Part shown: piece after piece, positions 45,763 to 57,300 of the stretch
Position numbering within the stretch: position 1 is the stretch's first letter
How the letters are laid out: each line of letters begins with the position of its first letter
NCBI GenBank assembly: GCA_021234155.1
Contig: JAJEKV010000097.1
Span: forward strand, 2,329,477-2,393,476
Direction: 5' to 3'
DNA from: Isoetes taiwanensis
Lineage: Eukaryota > Streptophyta > Lycopodiopsida > Isoetales > Isoetaceae
Length of the DNA stretch: 64,000 nt
Program-made: the position numbers and the translations under genes
The notes under the pieces: generated by a model
Seen by the model: only the letters and a program-made list of their open reading frames with translations
Database searches by the model: none
Told to the model about the DNA's origin: nothing

Positions 45763-45778
45763 TATATATATATATATA
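45763..45778. repeat. (TA)n microsatellite
   Basis: Eight ta units in an AT-rich stretch. Confidence 0.9.
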
Positions 45779-46012
45779 CTCAATAGTTCACATGTTATCC
45801 CATGCCCCTTATAAATATACGCATTAGGAATGATATTTACAAAATATTTGCCATAATTCTATAACTCATCAAATACGTTCTCCAAATCATAAGAAAATCA
45901 AACTATGCTCTGGATATCGCGGTCCTGGTAATATAAATTTGGTATCTATCATCCCAAGCGCCTGGATTTGCTGGAAATGCTCACATAAAACTTCAAGATT
46001 TCACTACCAGCT

Positions 46013-46147
46013 TCAAGGTTTTAACCGATGTGAAGGCTTCATGGCTTTAGTTTTTTCATCATCAAAGTTTTTGGAGAGTGCTCCTATGGTTTGTTGTGAG
46101 GGTTTAGAATGCTTGATCTTCATGTCGTCAATCTTTCGCAGGTCCAT
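46013..46147 (-). CDS. Short ORF conserved in both duplicate copies, 44 aa, unknown
   Basis: It starts with a real ATG and reads MDLRKIDDMKIKHSKPSQQT.. ending KTKAMKPSHRLKP. The second copy (47475-47342) gives KINEKKIKHYKPAQQTIGVL..KTKAMKPSHRLKP after a one-base frameshift just behind the start. Between copies the changes look mild (S to Y, A to S, V to A), which could mean former selection. A G-box-like cacgtg lies upstream of the ATG on this strand, about 110 bases away. It may be a first exon with its promoter, or part of a larger broken gene whose upstream piece is at 48106-48294. Function unknown. Confidence 0.35.
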   Translation of the reverse strand: MDLRKIDDMKIKHSKPSQQTIGALSKNFDDEKTKAMKPSHRLKP

Positions 46148-46424
46148 CTTTAAAAGATCCGACAGATTAGAGATCCCTCAGGGCTATCCAGAAGTAAGAG
46201 AAACATCGCAGATACAGATCCGGCAGTCGCCGTCGCTGGAAGTAGGGGAAACATGGCCACGTGTCAAAGGGAGAGTAAATTCCCCGCTCGGGTTTTTCGG
46301 AGGTAATCCGCTTGGTTGCTAGTTTTCTTTTGCCTTTATGTTGCCTTAATACTTCACTAACCCTAGCACATAAGATGCATTAGGAATTACATGCGATTGT
46401 ATGCCTTTTTATATCATGATCATG

Positions 46425-46484
46425 AAGACTTGGTAGGATATTATGTACCACTCAATACCACATCTTCCATGCTTTTTTTCTTTT

Positions 46485-46515
<31 letters not shown>

Positions 46516-46945
46516 TTTTTTGGGGGCGCCCTTCTCGTAATATTATATAGGAAATGTGCATGCATAAGAGGACGAGGTCTAGTGCGCCGCCCCTTGTGAG
46601 GGAAGTTGTGGCCAAATTTTGTTTCTTGAATGCATATAAAAGAAGGATTTATCAAAGCTTTTTGTATCAAATCCTTTTCTTAATGAATATAGGACGAGAA
46701 TAATTGACCGTACATTTGTAATTGTATTTCTTTTTGACGAGAAAAGAAAAGACCTAGCATAAAAAGGATATATAATAATATATTTAGGGGGCGACCCTGT
46801 ACTATTCCCGACTCATTTGAATTGCTACTTGATTGTTGACAATATAGAAATAGGGTAACACAGATTCCCTGCGGTGCATTCTGGGGCTAACACGTGTCAG
46901 CTCCCTACAATTTAGAATGGAAGTTGGGTCTTCCAATTCCAGATG
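46425..46945. other. Insertion present only in the first duplicate copy
   Basis: This stretch of about 520 bases contains a (ttta)n run at 46486-46520 and no ORF of interest. Its ends show no inverted repeats. cctagcataaaaagg and other text give no family. Confidence 0.5.
46486..46520. repeat. (TTTA)n microsatellite
   Basis: About nine tetranucleotide units. Confidence 0.9.
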
Positions 46946-47341
46946 ACTGGTTAACCATGTCACTTTGTTTCTTTAAATCATTGTTTTTTCAATAATACAA
47001 TGTTGTTTTCAACAATATCTTGCTTCGCATAATAAACCTGCATAACAAAGATTTGAGCCATCAGATCTGGATAACAAACATTTTAACAGGGATTTGAACT
47101 TGTTCCTTCCCCTTTGTTTCTTGTAATTTTTGTAGAGGACAAATTACGAATCACAGAAGAGGTGGAAGGCAGAAACACCTACATGCAAGGCATAGCAACA
47201 AGATTCACTATAAAGTTTTAAAAAAATTGCAAGAACTGAAGGAAAATACTAAATCGAAACTTCTTACCTCTAAAAATCCAATACAATATCCGCCACTGCT
47301 GGAAATGCTCACAGAAAAGCTTCAAGGTTTCACTACCAGCT

Positions 47342-47475
47342 TCAAGGTTTCAACCGATGTGAAGGCTTCATGGCTTTAGTTTTTTCATCGTCAACATTTT
47401 CGGAGAGGACTCCTATAGTCTGCTGTGCGGGTTTATAATGCTTGATCTTCTTCTCGTTGATCTTTCCAGGTCCAT
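47342..47475 (-). pseudogene. Second copy of the short conserved ORF, frameshifted
   Basis: It is aligned with 46147-46013. One base is lost just after MDLE, so the ATG frame diverges, but the remaining codons still match the first copy. Confidence 0.4.
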
Positions 47476-48105
47476 CTTTAAAAGATCCGACAAATTAGAG
47501 ATCCCATAGGACTATCCAGAAGTAAGAGAAACATCGCTGATACAGATCCGGTAGTCGCCATCGCTGGAAGTAGGGGAAACATGGCCACGTGTCAAAGGAA
47601 GGGTGGCAATTTGAAGAAACAGTCGATTACGCACGGGAAAATTCCCCTCTCGGTTTTTCCGAGGTAATCCGCTTGGTTGCTAGTTTTCTTTTGCCTTTAT
47701 GTTTCCTTAATACTTCACTAACCCTACCACATAAGATACATTAGGACTTACATGCTATTGTATGCCTTTTTATATTAACCAGATCACTTTGTTTCTTTAA
47801 ATCATTATTTTTTCAATAATACAATGTTTTTTCCAACAATATCTTGCTTCGCATAACAAATCTGCATAATAGACATTTGGGTAAAGATTTGAGCCATCAA
47901 ATTTGGATAACAAACATTTCAACAGGGATTTGAACTTGTTCCTTTCCCTTTGTTTCTTGTAATTTTTGTAGAGGGCAAATTACGAATCATAGAAGAGGTG
48001 GAAGGCAGAAACACCTACATGCAAGGCATAACAACAAGATTCACCATAAAGTTCCAAAAAAATTGCAAGAACTCAAGGAAAATACTAAATCAAAACTTCT
48101 TACCT

Positions 48106-48294
48106 CTAAAAATCCAATACAATATCTGCCACTGCTGTAAGTTTGTAAGTTTGCTCAAGGATAGAAAGAAATAGATAGATTTCTTGATATATTCGCTCCT
48201 CAATCATTCCCACAAGCAGAGTTCTCAAAATATATCCCCTCTGTTCTTTTTTTTGTGCTTGGAAGAGCATGTTGAAGCCCGAGTTCTCGATCAT
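48106..48294 (-). CDS. Exon-like ORF, unknown
   Basis: The minus strand reads MIENSGFNMLFQAQKKEQRG..LLVGMIEERIYQEIYLFLSILEQTYKLTAVADIVLDF. Its text ggatttttagaggtaagaag near 48110 could be an exon end followed by a donor site. It ends where duplicated part B begins, so the duplication copied the region directly downstream of it. No family recognised. Confidence 0.3.
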   Translation of the reverse strand: MIENSGFNMLFQAQKKEQRGYILRTLLVGMIEERIYQEIYLFLSILEQTYKLTAVADIVLDF

Positions 48295-48430
48295 TGACAC
48301 AAAAGAGAGAAAGAAATCATAAACCCAAGCAAACTGCCCAACCTAAGCGCCTCCATCGCCAACCTCCATAGCCAAAAGAATAGATCAAGATGCATAGGCG
48401 GTCTCCCCCAGGCGCCCTCGATGGAGCATT

Positions 48431-48445
48431 GGGGGGGGGGGGGGG
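48431..48445. repeat. Poly(G) run of 15, then gaggga repeats
   Basis: A G run in otherwise AT-rich DNA; the length may be unsure in any assembly. Confidence 0.85.
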
Positions 48446-50467
48446 AGGGAGGGAATTTACTCCCTTGTTTCTATATTAATGGGGGAAAAAAAATAGAGTC
48501 CACTTTTTTTTTTGATTCGCCAGTGACACACTCATTGCTAACACCAATCGGGGGACTCTGCCGGATGAACCAGAAAAGTGTCTCCTATTTCTTTTTCCCC
48601 TATACATCCTACCATTTGAGACCAAAATAGAAAATCACAAGGGAAGGGATAATAGCCACACAAAGTGAATATGATATGCTGGAAGGAAAAACTTTTACGG
48701 GGGACACTGGCCCTTCCCTCAGAAAAATGCCTGCCACTAGAGTTTCTCGTTATAAACAGTGTCACCTGAAGATTACCTGATCCAGCATTTTGATGAAGAA
48801 ATTGAGCTCCTGCATATCTCAGGCTCTGCATATAGCTAAAAAGCTTTCTAAACCTAATGTTGGTTCTGGCCAAGCCATGGCCGAGTCTATCTGTGGCAAA
48901 AAGAATCCTTTGAAGTAACAAAGGATTGGTGGAGCCGCCACAGCTCCGCCAAGCAACTAAACCGAAAGGTTACTTAAAAAACAAGTGGATTGAAACCTTA
49001 GATAATATTCAGGTGATGTAGATCACTAATTTTGAATCTATCTTATAACATATGGGGTCCATTATGACATTCTACAAATTAGTCAAATTGCACGCATATA
49101 CACATGTGTTGCATGCAGTCCTATATTTCTTATTACTAGTTATTCTACGGAACTATTCATGGTGGACTGGTCAAACTAGGCTGCAACGTAAATGGCATGA
49201 ACATTAGTTTGACTTATTCGTTATATCAAGAATTATTTTTATTAAACTTTCAAGGTAGACCAATAATGCCAAAAGTATGCCCAAACTTTTTGTATTCAAT
49301 TTTGTGTTCGTGTTTGTACTTACGATTGACATGGGCATGTTATCCTCCAAAGAGGAAAAATGTCAATGCATTAATCATTAAAACCACTAGCACAAAGTCC
49401 ATTGCACTTTGGGTGATTCATAATCTCACACTAGCAAATGGTCCACATAGCTACTTGCTTTAATCATTGTATTATATTTCAATCGAACCAGGGAGGTGGA
49501 AGAAAGCTTTGTCTCAATCAGAATTTGCAGTTGTTGTCCAAAGAATGATTGATTTACATTTGGGCAATATGCTAACATTGGCATAGAATCTAAATGTCTA
49601 TAATTACTATTGTGGCATGACCACATTCTTCTGTGTTTGAGGTCTTTTTATGCATATTTTGTAATTATAGATGTAGCACAACATAGAATGCATGTTTTGT
49701 TGGACGTACATCCATTGAAAACCTCAAAGGGCAGGAGCTAATGGTGCTTTTGTTTTGTATAATCATAGAATAGTTGACCTCTCAAACAATAACATCCAAT
49801 TGCTCTTCTTACACTGAAAAGATTTTAATTTGATGCATTTTTAGATTATCCTTCAGTTTCAAACTAAAATATCTTGTCTCTACTAGGACGCTATTCGTAG
49901 TGCAGGTTTTGCAGTAAATGCAAAGAACAAATGGTTATACAACTTGAAAGAGAATTGAATAGCGAGAAGTGACGAGGCTAGAAAAGACACAACCATGCAT
50001 AAGGCATGATGCATTTAGCAACAGGAAGAAATCGTTTAGCAAACTGAGGAGGAATTGGATTGAATTTCATGGTTCACGAGAAAGAAAAAGAGTTACTCTT
50101 ACATGATATGATATGTTAAAAGAAAGGAAGTTACTTTTTTGTTGAGAGATAAGATAGATAGATAGTAGTTTTAACGTCACGCCACAAAACAAAACAAGGG
50201 AAATAGGATGGAAATGGAGGGCAATGTGACAAATAATTGTGAAAAGGCCATGTGCACAAATAAAAAGAAGGAACGTGGAAAGTGTTGTGGAGTGTAAGAA
50301 ACCAAGTGATGTTTGGACTGTTAAAAGACGAGTGACCAGCTATGAAATAAATGCAACTCCATTTCACAAAAACACAAGTCGGATCTACAGCTGCATAACT
50401 AGTCTTCCCGGGTTGCAGGAGCCAAGCATTTTGCAGCAGATCAGATCAGAGCTCCACATCCGAAACC
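48446..50467. other. Intergenic, upstream of the b561 gene
   Basis: No supported gene. An ORF at 48921-48538 (-) matches nothing. The 50 bases before 50468 are probably leader of the b561 gene; no TATA box is clear. Confidence 0.4.
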
Positions 50468-51566
50468 ATGGCAGCTCCGGTGGCCTTTTCAACCAGAAGC
50501 ATCATCCTGGCCATGCGAGTTGTGGGTTTTTTAACAGCCACTTTGACCATGATCTGGAACATGAATTTCAGAGGCGGCCTCTCGTTCCATGGCGAAACCA
50601 GCTTCAATGTAATCTTCAAATCCTTCCCATATTTTTTCTCTGTTCCAAATTTCTGTTCCAAATTTCTGTGCCCCAAATTTCTTATCCTTTCCTGATTTTC
50701 CTTCTAATTTGCCTTGCAGTTGCATCCTGTTCTTATGGTGCTGGGATTCATCCTTCCTGGTGGTGAAGGTACTTCATAAACTGCAAAAACTGTTTACTTA
50801 ATTGCATGTCTGATTCTTTTTTTTTTTTTTTTTGGGATGAATTGGGGATTCTTTCCTTGCTTGTTTGTCCCTTGTTTTCTCAGCCTTGGTGTTTAATTTT
50901 TCAGGTATCTTAGTGTTCAAAGGAGGCCTGAATGGATCTAAATGCTACACCAACACAGGGCACCTGATTCTGAACACTGTTGCACTTGTTTTGGGCAGCT
51001 GGGGAGTATTTGCAGCTTTTAAGTACCAAATTGAGATGCATGCTGATCATCTTTACAGCATTCATGGATGGATTGGAGTTGCAACCATAGTTCTATTTGT
51101 CATTCATGTATGGTGGTTTCTTCTACCCATACTATTCCTTTTTTTTCCCTTCCAAATGAAAAAAATATCATTGATAATACAAAATGATAATAATAATCAC
51201 ATTAGGATTTTGATTTCTAACATATTATGTAACATGCAGTGGGTGGTGACTTTTGTGACATTCTGGTATCCTAAGGCATCAGAGGGAAAGAAAAATGCAA
51301 TCAGGCCATGGCTAGGGTTCTTGGGAAGGTTCATTGTATGCATGGCCTTGGCAACTGCAGAAACTGGACTGGTTGAGAGGGTGCTTTATCTAGAAAAAAT
51401 TAATCAACTAGAGCACTACTCAATTGAATCTACACTCATCAACATATTGGGAGCATTGATACCATTGCTTGGACTGGTTATCATGTATGCATCGGTGCAG
51501 CCTAAACCTAAGGTCATCGACGAGGCCGATGCCATCGGAGTGTATGCTCCTCTCAATCATGCTTAG
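50468..51566 (+). CDS. Cytochrome b561 family protein (ascorbate ferrireductase type), four exons
   Basis: Exons: 50468-50608, 50720-50768, 50905-51107 and 51240-51566. All introns are GT..AG and the joined frame gives 239 aa. The protein has about six hydrophobic segments and the b561 core. Family members move electrons from cytosolic ascorbate across a membrane to monodehydroascorbate or ferric chelates, using two hemes held by four His. Here His49 (LHPVLMVLG), His83 (GHLIL) and His117 (SIHGWIG) are present at the usual spacing of 34. The fourth, expected near residue 156 in a PWHxFLG box, is Leu: RPWLGFLGR, codon cta near 51325. The ATAETG text after it is intact, so alignment is safe. H131 (VIHWVV) is an extra His in the same helix as H117. 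Length agrees with plant CYB561 proteins. The family is certain; two-heme function is in doubt. Confidence 0.93.
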
Positions 51567-53890
51567 AACATCACAACTCTATTCTTTATTGGGCTATAAC
51601 TTTTGCCAATCTTCACCATATTTGGTGCTATTTTAACACCAATTATAAGACCTGTATTGGGACCATAAATACTAATTTTGGTCTATCTATCTCATGTGAG
51701 TGGCACTATGACGATGTCCATTTTATCTTATTATATACAAAAAGTTTGCATTGGATACCTCAAAAGCTAATATGTTGTAGTCTCCATGCAAATAGAAATT
51801 GGTTTTCATAATAATTCATATTGGTGGACTATAGAAGGTGGAGTTCAATAATACCCTTCTTTTTAACGTATAGTATAACAAAGCTGACAGGAATCTTGTA
51901 ATGGCTTGGGACCCATGCGTAAGATTCTCAAAAAGTTTAAATGTTGTGAAGAATACAAAGTTATTTATGTTCCAAACAAACACATTGGTCCTACTTGTAT
52001 CATAACAATTAACTTTTGTCGCATAGCAAATCTGAAGAGCACCCGATAGCTTCAAAATTAAAGCTTGCCAAAGCATTGGCTTAATCAGGTTTCTGGGGAT
52101 TTGTTAATCTATACAATTTGTTTGCTCTTCGTCAAAGACAATCTGGGCCATTCATTCTTATAATCTTAATTTATCCATCCACGGCAAAATTTGAGACATT
52201 ATCATCTTAAAACCCCATTGGTATACATTAAGATAGTGATGCGGACATCATTTTTATATCTTTGCAACATTACTCTAGATTGAATAATTGAAAATGATTT
52301 TCTATTGTAACTAAATTTGGGACTCAGAAAGGGTAGAAGTTTAGACTAAAGAAGTATGTACATTTTGTAGTTGAGTGAGATATGTTTGTGAACTACCTAC
52401 TTCATTTTGATCTACGTTTCCTGCTTCTGTAGTATATTAAAACATTTTCTTTGATAAACTTCTTTATGAATCCAAAAGACCTTCTCCTGGGGATACTAAA
52501 CAAAAGACCGCAGATGAGAAGGACGTCTTCAACGACAAAGGAGAATATCCTTAACTCGCTTGCTCAACATAAGTAAATGGCACAACCATTGGTCAGAATA
52601 AGATGCATAAGAAATAAAGAGTAAGGCTATCCAAATGACATCATAAATTGAACAGTTCAGGCAAGTCGCAAGCATTGGAGTTTTTCTCATTGCCCATACA
52701 TTTGCCATAAATTTTGAATCCAATCTGCAGTTCAAAACCTTCTACCTCTACGTTAAAGTAATCCAAGATTTTTTATTCTGACGTGGTTGGCATAAAAAGC
52801 CACATCAGCAATGAAAACATGCACCATCCAATAGGGGTGCTAATGTTTTGAAAATTTTGGGATATCTATGCATTCAATGGTACCGAGCAAGAAGCCAGCA
52901 AGAGGGTCTCTTCACAAACCAAAGCAACAATAAACATGTCAAAGCATTGAGGCAAAAACACAAAAATGCACATCCACATTGACCCCAATAAATGTAAAAA
53001 ATAGTAGCTTTAACATGAGTTAACTATTTGATGGTCATTACATAAAAAATCTTTAACAAATGCATATACTTTTAAGATCACATTTAGCTTAGGATTACTC
53101 CAATTCTCTCTATTATCTCCATGCATAGTTACCTTAAAAATGTTTTTGGTGTCGCAAGCAAGCTTTACCTACCCTTCCTATTTGCAAATGGAAATCTCAC
53201 ATAGTCACTGCATCAGATGGTTGCAAAAGGAAAATGCAAAGAAATGAATGCATATTGCAAGCAGAAATGAGTTGCCTATAGTATGAGCACATAATTAGCA
53301 ACTAGAGAAACTACACATGGTCAAAGCAAAATGCATGAACATAGCATGCAAACCATATTTAAAACCTAAATGTAGAAGGAAATGCAAAAAGTTTCTATGC
53401 GATTCATCTTTCTTGCATAATTAACCTATCTGTTATTCTCCAACACAACACCCTTATATTCCGATAATTTTGCTTGGTTTTGAAGGTAAAAAAAAAAAAG
53501 AGAGAGAATCCTCGGAGGAACAATTACAGATGATATGTATGCTCATCATATAATAGGGAACATGCTTAATAGGGAACATGCTTAATGGGAAAAAACCCCA
53601 CCGGATTGGTAAAGATCGTCCGACTCCAGTGCCAAATGTCCAATTGTAAACGCTAAATGTGTCTGCATTTTACACAGTAACCACACAAGTTAGCAAAAAA
53701 GGGAAGAGCATATTCACAAAGAAGAATTGCATGTAAAGTAAAAGGGGAAGCATATCTGTCTTATAGCCAAGCGATCTTGGACATCAGAATTCTTCCTTCT
53801 GCAGTCTGCAACTAAGAACCAACAAATGGAAATATCTTCACATATTGAAGAACAACCTTATCCACGAAAATGACAGTTAATCTGGACCTG
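51567..53890. other. Intergenic, no gene
   Basis: AT-rich, with only short ORFs on either strand. It includes the 3' flank of the b561 gene. A small agggaacatgcttaat duplication lies at 53556-53587. Confidence 0.5.
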
Positions 53891-53897
53891 AGTGTTG

Positions 53898-54056
53898 AAG
53901 GGAGACAATGGGGTCCCAGAACCCGTTGCAGAGTGTCTGGTTGAAATGGCAGAAGATATCATCAGACAAAAATCATTTGTTGCAGATTCTTCTTTTGCAT
54001 GCGTCAAGCAAAAGAAGAGAGTATCTCTTACCTTTACAAAAGAAGAACTGAAGAGG
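53898..54056 (+). CDS. Exon-like ORF interrupted by a LINE, unknown
   Basis: The frame reads VPEPVAECLVEMAEDIIRQKSFVADSSFACVKQKKRVSLTFTKEELKR, which is complex and helix-like. In the uninterrupted sequence, rebuilt by noting the LINE's target duplication, gaactgaagag is followed at 55381 by gtaatttcg, a good donor site. The LINE inserted at this point, so the left copy has lost the gt while the right copy keeps it. The open frame therefore looks like a real exon end. There is no ATG (the first codon of the open stretch is gtg). I do not recognise the family with confidence. Confidence 0.4.
54038..54056. repeat. Target-site duplication, left, 19 bases
   Basis: aaaagaagaactgaagagg is identical to 55364-55382. 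Confidence 0.9.
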
Positions 54057-55363
54057 AATGAGGAGGGAATGAGGAGGGGGCTACAGTGAAGGTCGCATGG
54101 TGGAAGTGTGTGCGTCCCCCGCATGGCAGGGGCTTGGGTGTGCTTGATGTGTCGCTGCACACGGTTGGTTCCGTGTCGAAATTCATCCGGCAGTTGTTGC
54201 GTGAGCAATAATCCCCTGTGTTTGGCTCATGGACACGATCCGCCGTCACTCTATTGTGTTTAGGAAGCCCTATTCCGGCTAAGTTGCCGTGGGCTCTATT
54301 TGAGGATTTTAAGGGCCATTCCCTCATGCTTCCTTTTTTCTTAAGGGTCTTCAAGGCCCGGAAGGTGGTCAAGGTTCTCTTTTCATTGATCCTAGCAGGT
54401 GTATGGTAGCCTCATCGCCCCTTTCTCTCGGGTGCCCTTGGACTCTCATCTCCCTTGGCCTCTTCCCCTACACCCGTATTTTCAACATGGATTGCTGCGG
54501 GGGTAACATCCATCCGTGGACTGGTATTGGGAGGGTCATTTGGCCGTGGGAGTTTTTAGGAGAGTTTTGGCCTTCTCTGGGGACATACCTGGACTTGGGC
54601 CGAATTGCCAATGCTATTCCATTGCGCTTGTCTTCTCAAGTCAACCGCGTTTGGAAGTCGCATAGTGGACTTGATGCATCTCGGTTTGTAGCATCGGGCT
54701 ATGGGCTCCTAGCCAGGGACACGCTGTCGCCGGATAAGTGGTCGCTTAAGCTTCCGGGGGGAGTAAGGGCCGCCATGTGGAAGTGGGCGTGGAATACATT
54801 GCCTCCTCCTAAAATCCGCATACCCTTTGTGGCGTGATCTTGCACCGTAGCCTCGGGGTGAATGTCCGAGTCCACGTGTTCAAGCCTCGTAGCGTAAACA
54901 TGCCCTTTATGTGGGAGGCGACGTGGAGACCATTGAGCATTGCTTTGTGCTATGCACGCAGGTAGGGGCAGCTTGGTCCCGGGTGAGAGCCCTCTTTGGG
55001 ACTTCACTATGCAAAATAAGATTCTCTTGGGAGTCCTTCCTAGCGGGTGGGGCAAGCTGCTTTTCATTTCATTTATGCAGAGCTTGGCTTTTGTGGCTGA
55101 TTTGGAAAAGACTGGAGAGCGAAGGTTTTTCAGAATGCAAAGGTTTAGCCCTTTTTTCGGTTGGTTCCATCTTGAGGCATAAGTCGTGGCGAGTGCTTAC
55201 CAAGTCTCCAAATTTGTCCGCACAATTAAGCGGGAAATTTGGTCGACATTCCTACAGATTGTGGATCATGATGGGCGCTTCATTTCTTAGCACCACACTT
55301 ATCATTGTACTTGATCGCATTCTAGTGGTTTAATATATTCTTATATTCTTCAAAAAAAAAAAA
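54057..55363 (+). mobile_element. 5'-truncated LINE with poly(A), 1.3 kb
   Basis: It ends in a run of about 16 A at 55352-55367, which merges with the duplication. It starts in the RT thumb: VAWWKCVRPPHGRGLGVLDV (near 54090), a form of the W..C.PK..GGLGI.D box. The zf-RVT follows with VETIEHCFVLC (54920-54955) and AWLLWLIWKR (about 55090). Frames are broken by single-base shifts. Exact 19-base flanks mark a target-primed insertion. Its G+C is higher than that of its surroundings. Confidence 0.9.
54403..55333 (+). pseudogene. LINE zf-RVT / C-terminal coding remnant
   Basis: Two open pieces, 54403-54837 and 54911-55333, cover the end of ORF2. The first ends in a WKWAWNTLPPPKIRIPFV stretch equal to the W...LPPK(I/V)..F box of zf-RVT. 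The second begins with the Cys/His part (GGDVETIEHCFVLC). A stop and a frameshift lie between them. Confidence 0.75.
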
Positions 55364-55382
55364 AAAAGAAGAACTGAAGAGG
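55364..55382. repeat. Target-site duplication, right, 19 bases
   Basis: Copy of 54038-54056, directly after the LINE poly(A). Confidence 0.9.
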
Positions 55383-55765
55383 TAATTTCGAATCTAACTT
55401 GGCTACTGCCTACTTCAAAAAAAACTAATTCGAAGGCAAGGAAAGCAGACAGAGGAGAAGCTCAGATGCAGGCGTCAAGCAAAAACTATCCTGGCAGTTG
55501 TTCAATGCGGCGGCTTTTTTCTTTCCACAATCACATTGGATCAGTGAAAACTGAACGAAAATCAAATGTTGGTGCAGGCACGGTGGTGATACAAAACGTC
55601 CTTTTTTAGAGGATATGTTTAGCTCTTCAGACTTTCTTAATCTCGTCGTTCCTTCCGCAAAAAGTGGCTATGGCAATGGCACCTAAGCTACTTTTGCAAA
55701 AATGGCTTCTGCAAAAATAGCAACAAAAGAAGCTAGGTTGTCCGCCGCCTTACCAGCTTTTAACG

Positions 55766-56095
55766 GATTAAGGGTGATTTTCCACTAGAGTGATGTCTCA
55801 TATTTTAGCCATTTCTATTGGGTCACATAAGCAAATAAAAAAGAAATGATTTTCTACTTTTAAAAATAAGACATGTCCCATTTAGGTTTGGATAGGTACG
55901 GTTCCTCCTTTTAAGGGGAATGGAGTCTTATTTTATACCAGGGGATTTCCCCCGGTATAAAATAAGACAGTGTCACATATGTTAAAAATATCATTAAAAT
56001 AAGACACGTTCTTTTTTTTTTAGGGTTTTCCACTAGCATTGGTGTCTTATTTTATGACACCTTATAGTGAAAAACCAACTTAAATGGTTTAGATG
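55766..56095. mobile_element. Candidate MITE of tgtcttatttta type
   Basis: The left text gggtgattttccactagagt gatgtctcat is mirrored at the right end by gacaccttatagtgaaaaac. Inside, tcttattttatacc.. is paired with ggtataaaataaga (55930-55967), and ttttccactagcattggtgtcttatttta repeats the left end in direct order near 56025. There is no ORF. Confidence 0.5.
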
Positions 56096-57278
56096 ATACA
56101 TGGCATGTAAATAGTGAAAAAGATTGCGGCGGAGAAAAAATAGAAGTGCGGAACAAAAAAAAAAAGGAAAAATGGGAGACTTGATTATATATGTGTAGAA
56201 AGTGCTACTTTTGCTTCAAAGGTTGCTAGTGTACGTAGTTTTGGATTTCATATGAGTACACAGTTTGAACATTAAATGAGGTTTTCATTGGTTTTACAAT
56301 GGTTGCATTGGATATATTACATTATGATAGCAGTTGTGCTATTATTACTTGCTTAAATGTCGCACATGCATTTATGAGATGACTTGCAATGAAGTTGATG
56401 TAAATTGGGTGCATGTACTTAACATGAATTGATATCACTGAAGCACTCCTAGCAGATGCCCCAGGATGAAAGCGTGAATTGCGTCATTGATTTCTGCCTT
56501 TGAGTGGAGACTTAAAGGACTAACCGGGAGGCTCTCGCACTTTGTACGGGCATCGCATGAGAAGCGAGGATTGATCATCCCGTATTGTAGATTGATGATG
56601 TACTAAACCTTATGATTTGCATGCTCATATTGCATGAAGTATGAAACTTTCTTATTTGTAAGCTATAAGGCATATGCGCTCACTTAGACGTAAGTCTAAC
56701 ATGCGTACTTCTTGATTGTAGAAAATGGCCCATGAAAATGTTAGGGTCATGAATTAATGTTGAAGAAGTGAGTTTGAATCTCATAAGGCTTAGGACTTTT
56801 GAAAGGAGGTTTTCATTAAAGGCAAATGATGAGAAGACCATTGGAGACCATTGATATATTAAACAAGAAAATTGGTTGCTTAAAATTGGTCGGTCATTGA
56901 CTATAGAAAGAAATGGAATATCTCGGTCAAATGGAACAGTGCCACTAAAGGACTATGCTTAGAAAGAAAGGATGTGATCCCGAACCGAATGGGGATTGAT
57001 CGAAATAAGAAAGGAAGAAACACAGAATACAGGTAGAGAGCAGATGCGAAGTTCGGGTCTTTGAGCTAAGGGGAAAGCCGATCTCCTTGTAATCGAGATT
57101 GAATAAGTTAATATTTGCCTTGAATTGCACTTGCATTGCTTGACGAAAATAACCATGCAATTTTAATTGCTTAATGAAATAGTCGTTCATTGCTTATTCA
57201 ATGGTTATAGAATTGTATTTTCAATGCATACTATATGGTTGAAATGCATTGTTAGTTTTGTTTGAAGATAACTTTCAT
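56096..57278 (+). repeat. Probable LTR or leader of a Copia element
   Basis: A primer-binding site follows at 57279, so sequence before it should be the 5' LTR, ending ..actttca at 57277. The stretch is noncoding. The LTR start cannot be set because no second LTR lies in the window. Confidence 0.45.
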
Positions 57279-57291
57279 TGGTATCAGAGCC
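57279..57291 (+). promoter_or_regulatory. Copia primer-binding site, initiator tRNA-Met type
   Basis: tggtatcagagcc is the canonical plant Copia primer-binding site. Confidence 0.85.
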
Positions 57292-57300
57292 AGGTTCATC

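Larger units (their letters stand above)
45971..48136. repeat. Tandem segmental duplication, about 830-base unit, one copy interrupted
   Basis: Part A (45971-46424) matches 47298-47777, and part B (46946-47297) matches 47778-48136, all in the same direction. The order A-x-B-A-B shows a tandem copy of an A-B unit. Copy 1 carries about 520 extra bases between A and B (46425-46945). Copy 2 has about 35 extra bases (47609-47645, gggtggcaatttgaagaaac..). Both copies keep ccacgtgtcaaagg and the start of a short minus-strand ORF. Confidence 0.85.
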
